Shown here: piece by piece, positions 57,369 through 64,000 of the stretch
Position numbering within the stretch: the stretch's first letter is position 1
Layout of the letters: each line of letters begins with the position of its first letter
Origin: Bacteroides luhongzhouii
Lineage (GTDB): Bacteria; Bacteroidota; Bacteroidia; Bacteroidales; Bacteroidaceae
Reading direction: 5' to 3'
DNA length: 64,000 nucleotides
Assembly (NCBI RefSeq): GCF_009193295.2
Contig: NZ_CP059973.1
Location: 3,410,001-3,474,000 of the forward strand
Made by a program: the position numbers and the translations under genes
The notes under the pieces: model-generated
The model's input: the letters and a program-made list of their open reading frames with translations, nothing else
Database searches by the model: none
Told to the model about the DNA's origin: nothing

Positions 57369-58256
57369 ATGAAACGATTATTTATAGGAATGGGTGTAGT
57401 GATGGCGCTCACAGTTGGTTTATCCGGTTGTGGTGATGCTGCTAAAACTACGTATAATGGTCCCGACTATGTAATGTTCGCCGATACGATGTCGCTTTTT
57501 CCGGTACAGAATAGTCAAGACTATTTTACAGTACCTGTGGCATCTACTGTAGCTTGCGATTATGACCGTACGTTTGCTGTTGAAGTAGACGAAAAAGCAA
57601 GTAATGCAATTGAAAAGAAGCATTATGTCATTGAATCAAATACAGTGACTATTAAGGCTGGTGAACGTGCGGCAGATTTGAAGATCCGGGGTATTTATGA
57701 GAATATTGGAAAAACAGATTCACTTTCGATTACATTACGTCTTGTTTCTAATGATGAAACACGGTGGGATTTGTATGGAACGAAGACACGTATAGAAATG
57801 ATGAAATCTTGTCCGTTCGATTTGAATGTCTTTACTGGATGGTGTAAAGTGACTTCATCTTTTTATCAGGATTATATGAATAATATCGACTTTCGTCTTA
57901 TACAGACTGAAATAGATAAGAAAGAAGAAAATACGATTATCATGCATGACTTCTTTTATAAAGGGTATGATTTAAAATTAAAATTTGATCCGTCTGATCC
58001 AATGGAACCTTTTGTAGAAATGGATGAACAAGTATTGGGTAGTACTTCTGAGGCTTTTGGCACTATTTACGGGAATGGGAAGTTAATGGTAAAACAACCA
58101 TCGATTTATACTTCCTATTACAATGTTTGTCAGACTTTTGTTTTGCAGTATATCACTGTTTATGTGAAGGATGTAGATACTGTTGGTACCTATATTAATA
58201 TTCTTGAGTGGATTAGTGATGAAGAAGCAGAACGTTTGCTAGCGGGTCAGAACTGA
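57369..58256 (+). CDS. DUF4843-type lipoprotein
   Basis: 295 residues from ATG 57369; the frame is open from 57345, but the signal peptide begins at 57369 (MKRLFIGMGVVMALTVGLSGC). The body has beta-strand-rich DUF4843 features: GPDYVMFADTMSLFPVQNSQDYFTVPVASTVACDYDRTFAVEV and KHYVIESNTVTIKAGERAADLKIRGIYENIGKTDSLSITLRL. Such lipoproteins commonly follow SusD in RagAB-type loci and probably bind substrate on the cell surface. No catalytic motif is visible. Confidence 0.78.
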   Translation: MKRLFIGMGVVMALTVGLSGCGDAAKTTYNGPDYVMFADTMSLFPVQNSQDYFTVPVASTVACDYDRTFAVEVDEKASNAIEKKHYVIESNTVTIKAGERAADLKIRGIYENIGKTDSLSITLRLVSNDETRWDLYGTKTRIEMMKSCPFDLNVFTGWCKVTSSFYQDYMNNIDFRLIQTEIDKKEENTIIMHDFFYKGYDLKLKFDPSDPMEPFVEMDEQVLGSTSEAFGTIYGNGKLMVKQPSIYTSYYNVCQTFVLQYITVYVKDVDTVGTYINILEWISDEEAERLLAGQN

Positions 58257-58286
58257 TATCTTTTGAGAATTTAAAATGTTGATTAT

Positions 58287-59768
58287 ATGAAAGATAAAAT
58301 ATATTATTTAAAATTTTTGGTGTTGGTATTCTGTCTTGCCTTTGCATCATGTTCGGATGACGATGACAAGGGACAAGGTAATCCTGTATTTCCTGAAGTG
58401 CAAAAAATATCTTGTGCGGTTGGAGAAACAGCGACGCTTACCTTCAATGCAAATATGAATTGGAAATTGAGTTCGTCCGCTCTTTGGTGTAAGTTTGTCG
58501 TTGATGGCGGACAAGGTAATTCTTGTTCCGGTGAGGCCGGTGAACAGACAATAACGGTCAGCATAGGAGATGATGCTACTGCTTTGAATAAATCTTATAA
58601 AGCGGAAATCTATTTATGGATGGGCGGGGATAAAAAGGTTGTTTATGAGATTACTCGTCCATCTACCGGATATGAAGTTTCTTTATTAGATGAAAATGGT
58701 AATCCTTATACCGAAAATAATCCGGCAACTATTGCTTATAAATCTTCTTCTTTTTATATACGTGCTAATTTTGACTGGCAATTAACTGAGTGGCCTGATT
58801 GGATTGATGCTGATAAAACTTCCGGTGAAGCAGGTGAGCAAAGCACTAATAAACTTTATATAAACATACAGTCTGGACATACGAAGAATGCTAATGACGG
58901 TTTTCTTACTTTTATGAATCAGGCTGGTGATAAGGTGGCTACGGTTCCGGTGAAGTATGAAGGAATACCAAGTAATGCGATTGAGATTATAATTTCATCT
59001 CAATGGAATTGGACTTTTTCATCAGATGGATCAACTTATTCGTCATCTTCGGGAGAAGAGCAAGAGGCGCCATTTACATTTAATGTAATAGCTAAAGATG
59101 ATCAATATAAAGTAGTTTGTCTCATTAATGAAACAGAATATACTTATTCTCGTGTAGAGGATGAAAATATTGAATCAAATTGGTTTCATGTGAAAAAAGA
59201 AAATGAAACAATAGAATTATTAGTCGATAATAATGATGGTATAGAAAGAGGGGGAGCTGTGATCGTATTTCCAATGGATGTTTGGAATGAAGTGAAAAAT
59301 AACTTTGATGACTTGGTACTTCCTGGTGGAGAGGTTGCTTCTAAATATGATGATTATATCATAACGTTTAAGCAGAGTGGAATTGGAGGTGCTGAAGATG
59401 GATTTACGGCTAGTAGCGAATATGGCGGAAAACTAGAAATAATAGATATGAAAACGGTTGTGGAGGATCCTGATATTTTGTGGGGAGAATACAATACGGA
59501 TCAGGTTTATCAAATTAGTCTGGAAGGTATGCATCTGTATGGTACTGTAACCGTAAACATGAATGGTAAATTTGCGAATGCTATTGTTGTTCCCCAAAAT
59601 CCATATGAAGGTGAAGGAGAAAGTGTAGTCGTTGAGACAGAAGGAAGTACGATTATGATATACCAAGCGTATTTGATGGAACCAGGTGGTGATGCAATAA
59701 CAATTTATTTATATTCTCGTTCAGGAGAGACAATAGGTGTACTTTTGGTAGAACGGCCATTGGAATAA
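58287..59768 (+). CDS. BACON-like Ig-domain surface lipoprotein
   Basis: 493 residues. The lipobox (LAFASC) is followed by SDDDDKG, a strong surface-export signal. At least two BACON/Ig-like domains are suggested: about 35-130 (AVGETATLTFNANMNWKLSSSALWCKF; GEAGEQTITVSIGDDATALNKSYKAEIYL) and about 140-230 (YIRANFDWQLTEWPDWIDADKTSGEAGEQ). The rest is beta-rich without recognised motifs. The W.....SG.AG pattern is the usual BACON signature of binding modules. A role in substrate or mucin binding is inferred; nothing catalytic is seen. Confidence 0.72.
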   Translation: MKDKIYYLKFLVLVFCLAFASCSDDDDKGQGNPVFPEVQKISCAVGETATLTFNANMNWKLSSSALWCKFVVDGGQGNSCSGEAGEQTITVSIGDDATALNKSYKAEIYLWMGGDKKVVYEITRPSTGYEVSLLDENGNPYTENNPATIAYKSSSFYIRANFDWQLTEWPDWIDADKTSGEAGEQSTNKLYINIQSGHTKNANDGFLTFMNQAGDKVATVPVKYEGIPSNAIEIIISSQWNWTFSSDGSTYSSSSGEEQEAPFTFNVIAKDDQYKVVCLINETEYTYSRVEDENIESNWFHVKKENETIELLVDNNDGIERGGAVIVFPMDVWNEVKNNFDDLVLPGGEVASKYDDYIITFKQSGIGGAEDGFTASSEYGGKLEIIDMKTVVEDPDILWGEYNTDQVYQISLEGMHLYGTVTVNMNGKFANAIVVPQNPYEGEGESVVVETEGSTIMIYQAYLMEPGGDAITIYLYSRSGETIGVLLVERPLE

Positions 59769-59811
59769 GAATAGATCAATATAATCAGGAAGATAAAAAT
59801 ATTTTCAACTT

Positions 59812-62514
59812 ATGAAATATACAATATTATTCACAAAGATGCTTTTCATTTCATGCCTGCTTATGGCTATGGGAATATCTGTAACCGGATGTTCTGATGA
59901 TGACGATGAATTGCAATCTGGCTACGGTTACGCTCAATTCAGACTATATAAGAGCGCATCGTACGGAAACGGTGAGTCAGGAAAAACTCGTGCTGGAACC
60001 AATGAATTGGAATATTTGCGTGAGGCGCAAAAAATGAAAATTGTTCTTATAAACAATGAAGATGGAACGGAGATTTCACAAACTGTAGGTTTGGATGCCA
60101 TTAATGATCAAGACGCAGAATTTGGTATGCGTAGTGAGAAAATGCAAATGTTGGCAGGAGAATATACAGTTGTAGGTTTTTATCTTTATAAAATAGAAGG
60201 ACAAGAATTAGTACCTGTTATTTCTGGCGAACCAGAAAAAGAAACAGTTATTCGGGTAGTTGATGGTGGATTGTCTTTACAGGATATCACAGTGAATGCA
60301 GTAGAACGCGGTAGTGTGAAATTTACTTTAGTGAAGGATATTGCTAATGCGACTCGTGCTGCTGGTGATGCTGCTTATTTGTTGGAGAATGTCAAATATG
60401 TGACGATAGAGGTCAAAGATCTGTATCTGACAGGGAAAATTATTCCTCCTTTAAAAGAGATTCCCGTTACTTATCAAGAGAAAGGGAAGGAGATTACCAC
60501 GGCAGATGGTGAGAAAAAAACATATATTTACTCGGTTTCTGTAAGTGATTCTTTGCTTTATTTGAAGGCCGGGACCTACAAGATTTCAAAATACACCTTA
60601 CTGGATAGAAATAAAAAAACGATAGAAGTGAATGTGACTAATATCAAGGAAAATCAGTTTGTTGTGAAAGATAATCAAACAACAGAAGTTGAAGTTCCTG
60701 TCTATATGCGGACTAATTCACCAAAGTTGAAGGATTATAAAGCTTTGAAAGCTATCTGGGATGCCTTGGATGGAGAGCACTGGAGCTATACCGGTATTTC
60801 TCACACTGTTGGGTGCAATTGGAATTTTGATAAGGATATGGATCTGTGGGGTGATCAACCGGGTGTGGAATTAGATACGGAAGGTCGTGTTGTATCTTTG
60901 AATTTAGGTTCATTCGGTCCTGAAGGAGATATCCCTGATGAAATCGGTGACTTGGAAAAATTACAGGTTCTGACATTTGGTACTCATTCGGATCAAGTAG
61001 GTGGGTATTTGGAAAAGAGTCTGAAGGCATATATGAGTGTTGAAGAGAAAAAGGCGGTTCGTGCTGATTATTATGAAACATTCTTAAGAAAGGACTTGAA
61101 GAGAGATTGGAAAAAAATGGGCTTCTCGGAACCTTTGTTACAGGTTATCGATAAAGTGAATACAGAGCAGAAACCCAACCTTAGATATCCGGTCCAGGTA
61201 ACTAACAGTCAGATTCTGAATCGTTCCGGTATTTCTTTAAAAGATGTTTCTCCGGGAAGACTAACGAATGGTATTCGCAAAATATCGGCAGCAATTGGGA
61301 AATTAACTAATTTACGTCAGTTCTTTATTGCTAATGGTAAATTTGAAGGTTTTGAGGAAGGAACAGATTTATCTAAACTCGAATCTTTGACAGATGTTGA
61401 GATCTATAACTGTCCTTCAATGAAGGAGTTTCCGAAAGAGATCTGTCGATTACCGAATTTGGAACTTTTAAATCTGGCTAATAATCCTCAACTCGAATCA
61501 GATGTATTATTGAATGGATTGAAAGGATTGGCTGATGAAAAGTCTGCTACTGCAAAGACTGTTCAGATGCTCTATTTGGGTAATAACAATTTAACTGAAA
61601 TTCCGAAAGAGTTTAAAAACCTGAAGAAACTCGGTAAATTGGATTGCAATAACAATAAAATTGCCAAGGTGCATCCATTGGGTAAGGATGTGAATCTGGT
61701 TCAGTTAACAATGGACTATAACCAGATAACGGAGGTTCCGAATGATTTTTGTGGATATGAGGATGTCGAATCTTTCTCGTTTGCTCACAATAAGATAACG
61801 AAATTCCCGAATATTTTCAATGCAAAATCTGTATATGTTATGTCTTCAGTAGACTTCTCATACAACGAAATTACAGAATTTGCAGGAGAAAATGAGACTG
61901 GGGATAATGCCTTTAAGGGAATCAATGCATCGACTTTATCTTTAGCTTATAATAAACTAAAGACTTTCCCCGGCATTCTATTCAAGACAAATTCGCAGAT
62001 ATCTACATTGGCCTTAGCAGGTAATGGTATTACAGATTTTCCCAAGGGAGCTTTAGATGGAAAGTATACTAATTATTTACAAAGTTTGGATTTAAGCTAT
62101 AATAAATTAAAAAAGTTACCCGAAGATTTTGATGCGACAAAGATGCCTTATCTCTATGGTATTGATTTGAGTAATAATCATTTTGAGAAAGTTGCTACAG
62201 GTCCGTTGAATATCGATCATTTGAATGTATATGCATTTAGGAATCAACGTGATGAACAAGGTAATCGTACTGTCTCTGATTGGCCGTCAGGTATATCTCA
62301 ATGCCCGAGTTTGCTTGCGGTGTATTTAGGTGGTAATGATTTCCGGAAGGTGGAAGAAAGCCTGACTGGGTTTAGAATCGTTGAAATCAAAGATAACCCG
62401 AACATAATGATCGACGTATCAGCTGCTTGTAATTATATCAAAGCTGGTTATTTATTATTGATCTATGATCGTACACAGGCTATTCGTGGTTGCGATGCTT
62501 TGGATTTAGAATGA
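59812..62514 (+). CDS. Leucine-rich-repeat surface lipoprotein (DUF4458-like N-terminus)
   Basis: 900 residues. The signal peptide and lipobox (MAMGISVTGC) are followed by SDDDDE. Residues about 35-300 form two beta-sandwich-like blocks resembling DUF4458 (YAQFRLYKSASYGNGESGKTR; TVNAVERGSVKFTLVKDI). From about 310 the sequence opens like plant-type LRR proteins (LKAIWDALDGEHWSYTG) and continues as leucine-rich repeats to about 880: LYLGNNNLTEIPKEFKNLKKLGKLDCNNNKI, LSLAYNKLKTFPGILF, LDLSYNKLKKLPEDFD. LRR surfaces bind proteins, so this may be an adhesin or protein-capture factor. A second LRR lipoprotein gene follows. Confidence 0.85.
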   Translation: MKYTILFTKMLFISCLLMAMGISVTGCSDDDDELQSGYGYAQFRLYKSASYGNGESGKTRAGTNELEYLREAQKMKIVLINNEDGTEISQTVGLDAINDQDAEFGMRSEKMQMLAGEYTVVGFYLYKIEGQELVPVISGEPEKETVIRVVDGGLSLQDITVNAVERGSVKFTLVKDIANATRAAGDAAYLLENVKYVTIEVKDLYLTGKIIPPLKEIPVTYQEKGKEITTADGEKKTYIYSVSVSDSLLYLKAGTYKISKYTLLDRNKKTIEVNVTNIKENQFVVKDNQTTEVEVPVYMRTNSPKLKDYKALKAIWDALDGEHWSYTGISHTVGCNWNFDKDMDLWGDQPGVELDTEGRVVSLNLGSFGPEGDIPDEIGDLEKLQVLTFGTHSDQVGGYLEKSLKAYMSVEEKKAVRADYYETFLRKDLKRDWKKMGFSEPLLQVIDKVNTEQKPNLRYPVQVTNSQILNRSGISLKDVSPGRLTNGIRKISAAIGKLTNLRQFFIANGKFEGFEEGTDLSKLESLTDVEIYNCPSMKEFPKEICRLPNLELLNLANNPQLESDVLLNGLKGLADEKSATAKTVQMLYLGNNNLTEIPKEFKNLKKLGKLDCNNNKIAKVHPLGKDVNLVQLTMDYNQITEVPNDFCGYEDVESFSFAHNKITKFPNIFNAKSVYVMSSVDFSYNEITEFAGENETGDNAFKGINASTLSLAYNKLKTFPGILFKTNSQISTLALAGNGITDFPKGALDGKYTNYLQSLDLSYNKLKKLPEDFDATKMPYLYGIDLSNNHFEKVATGPLNIDHLNVYAFRNQRDEQGNRTVSDWPSGISQCPSLLAVYLGGNDFRKVEESLTGFRIVEIKDNPNIMIDVSAACNYIKAGYLLLIYDRTQAIRGCDALDLE

Positions 62515-62545
62515 TACATTTATGATAATAAAAAGAAATTTGAAT

Positions 62546-64000
62546 ATGAAATCGTTATTAAAGATAGCTTTCAGCATTTTTGCCGGTATGTGTATATTTG
62601 CTGCTTGCGATGACTCTGATGATAATACTGTTTCCGGTTTATCAATTGACACCGAAGAAATAACTTTGGGTGCTGAAGGAGGAACTGAAAAAGTAAATGT
62701 CGCTGCAGGGACAAAATGGGTTGCTAAGGTAGATCAGCCTTGGGTACAAGTTATGCCGGCAAACGGAGTGGGGTCTGCTGAATGTACAATTGTGGTAGAC
62801 ACAACACTAAGCAACAAAGTGCGGCATGCTGCAATAACATTTATGCCGGAAGGTGCTGCTGCTCAGAAATTAGAGGTACACCAGACTGGTTACGGAAAAA
62901 TGATTGGTGTTAGTAAAGAGGAAGTCGAAATTCCGAATATGGCGGCATTAGACAAACGTGTTTTCTATGTATCTGTTACAGCAAATGTTCCTTTCAAGAT
63001 TGAGTATGAAGAAGATATAGAAGGAGGAGTGAATACATTTGCATTGAATGCTACCGCTAAGACATGGGTTCAGAATGATAACTATGAGCAAAATTTGACT
63101 GCTGGTGCCCGTCCTCGTACCACTAAGGTTCGTTTTACCTGGAATATGAATACGGATCCTCAAAAAAGAAATATGAAGGTTAAATTCCTACCATTGAACG
63201 AGGAGGACAAGGAGAAAACACAAACAGCAGAATTGTTGGTTAGACAGGAAGCTTCTCCTGAAATTAAGGATACTCGCGAGGGAGATTCAATAGCATTGAT
63301 CATTATTCGTGAAAAGGTACGCAGTATGACAACTTGGGATACAAGTGAAAAGCTGGATTATTGGACAGGTGTCAAATTATGGGAGAAGAAAGATCCGGAA
63401 GTGAAAGCGAAACCGGAATTGCTTGGTCGTGTACGTTCTGCAGAATTCCGAATGCTGGCAACTAAAGAAAGTCTTCCGGCGGAAGTTGCCAAATTGACTT
63501 ATGTAGAGTCATTGACTTTCTATGGCAATGAGAACACAATGTTATTATATGATTTGGAGTTAGGTTCTTCGGTATGTGGTCTGAAGTATCTGAAGAATTT
63601 GGCAATAAATGCTTACGGTATATCTAAACTGCCGGATGAATTTAAAAATCTGAGTTCGTTAGAGAAACTGGATTTGAGTAGTAATAATTTTGAGGAGATA
63701 CCAACAATGTTGGATCCTGAAAATTTCCCGAACTTAAAATCATTAAGCTTTACTAATATGCAACGTTATTCTGTTGTTACCAATTTGCAAACAGATACGA
63801 GGGAGCATTTAGGATTAGTGATTAATCTAAATAGCAGCTATGATAAGAATACTATTGCATTTAAAAAATTATTAAAATGGGATAAGTTGGAGAGACTCAG
63901 TTTGACGGGTAACTTGATTTACGGACAATTGCCTGATATGAAAGATGTTCCTTGTTATACTTTGAGTGATGTTACAACATCTGCTTTGGGCGATACGTTG
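62546..64000 (+). CDS. BACON plus leucine-rich-repeat lipoprotein (3' truncated by window)
   Basis: 485 residues are visible and the frame stays open to the window end. The signal peptide (MKSLLKIAFSIFAGMCIFAAC) is followed by DDSDDN, an acidic surface-export signal. A BACON domain covers about 30-115 (EITLGAEGGTEKVNVAAGTKWVAKVDQPWVQVMP). A second beta-rich block follows (about 120-240), then LRR units from about 290 (LTYVESLTFYGNENTMLLYDLELG; LEKLDLSSNNFEEIP; LERLSLTGNLIYGQLPDM). It is a close companion of the preceding LRR lipoprotein gene. An ATG at 62522 is in frame but lies before the signal peptide. Function is probably surface protein binding. Confidence 0.85.
   Translation, partial: MKSLLKIAFSIFAGMCIFAACDDSDDNTVSGLSIDTEEITLGAEGGTEKVNVAAGTKWVAKVDQPWVQVMPANGVGSAECTIVVDTTLSNKVRHAAITFMPEGAAAQKLEVHQTGYGKMIGVSKEEVEIPNMAALDKRVFYVSVTANVPFKIEYEEDIEGGVNTFALNATAKTWVQNDNYEQNLTAGARPRTTKVRFTWNMNTDPQKRNMKVKFLPLNEEDKEKTQTAELLVRQEASPEIKDTREGDSIALIIIREKVRSMTTWDTSEKLDYWTGVKLWEKKDPEVKAKPELLGRVRSAEFRMLATKESLPAEVAKLTYVESLTFYGNENTMLLYDLELGSSVCGLKYLKNLAINAYGISKLPDEFKNLSSLEKLDLSSNNFEEIPTMLDPENFPNLKSLSFTNMQRYSVVTNLQTDTREHLGLVINLNSSYDKNTIAFKKLLKWDKLERLSLTGNLIYGQLPDMKDVPCYTLSDVTTSALGDTL

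Overview
The window looks like a chromosomal segment of a gut Bacteroides, probably from the thetaiotaomicron/ovatus group. That placement is inference; no 16S gene is present. Three things support it: repeated SusC/SusD pairs preceded by ECF sigma/FecR anti-sigma couples, promoters of the Bacteroides type (TTTG, about 19-20 bases, TAnnTTTG), and families largely confined to Bacteroidetes (GxGYxYP, DUF1735, NigD-like, fimbrillin, DUF4843, BACON/LRR lipoproteins). No rRNA, tRNA, CRISPR array, phage or intact insertion sequence was seen.

Region 1 (1-15366) is a polysaccharide utilisation locus. It holds the end of a GH92 alpha-mannosidase, an ECF sigma factor, a FecR anti-sigma factor, an STN-containing SusC, SusD, a DUF1735/F5-8C lipoprotein, a GxGYxYP putative glycosidase, a GH29 alpha-fucosidase and a GH2 beta-galactosidase with a ricin-type domain. 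Mannose, fucose and galactose release together suggest host N-glycan-like substrates. A strong terminator closes the locus.

Region 2 (15367-28095) is mostly housekeeping: a DUF4375 protein, a NigD-like lipoprotein, a Yip1 membrane protein, smpB, a short metH without an activation domain, a nitroreductase, a two-gene sodium symporter unit (41-aa membrane peptide plus SSS transporter), and on the minus strand an MltF-like lytic transglycosylase and udk. A Dabb-domain protein and a DsbD-like thiol:disulfide interchange protein follow.

Region 3 (28134-41224) is a second ECF sigma/FecR/SusC/SusD locus with no glycoside hydrolase. Downstream of SusD it carries a PQQ-propeller lipoprotein, an exported sugar isomerase-like TIM barrel, a surface-type metallo-beta-lactamase-fold lipoprotein, a periplasmic glycerophosphodiester phosphodiesterase and an OPA-family organophosphate antiporter. 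This reads as a SusCD import system for a glycerophosphodiester-type, organophosphate substrate. It is the best candidate here for an undescribed system.

Region 4 (41225-52266) holds a small remnant of an AAA-ATPase-like gene, a DUF2490 protein, a fimbrillin with a FISUMP-like C-terminus, a hotdog thioesterase, and the his operon hisG-hisD-hisC-hisB followed by a translationally coupled exported phosphatase. The his operon is preceded by a clear attenuator: promoter, 15-codon leader peptide with five consecutive histidines, antiterminator and terminator. nadE is convergent.

Region 5 (52267-64000) has a long leader, then a RagA/RagB-like pair lacking the STN domain and a row of surface lipoproteins with DUF4843, BACON-like Ig and leucine-rich-repeat domains. 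The last runs off the window. No enzymes are visible in this part. Several intergenic palindromic elements (15458-15544, 46071-46131, 50217-50289) look like dispersed repeats.
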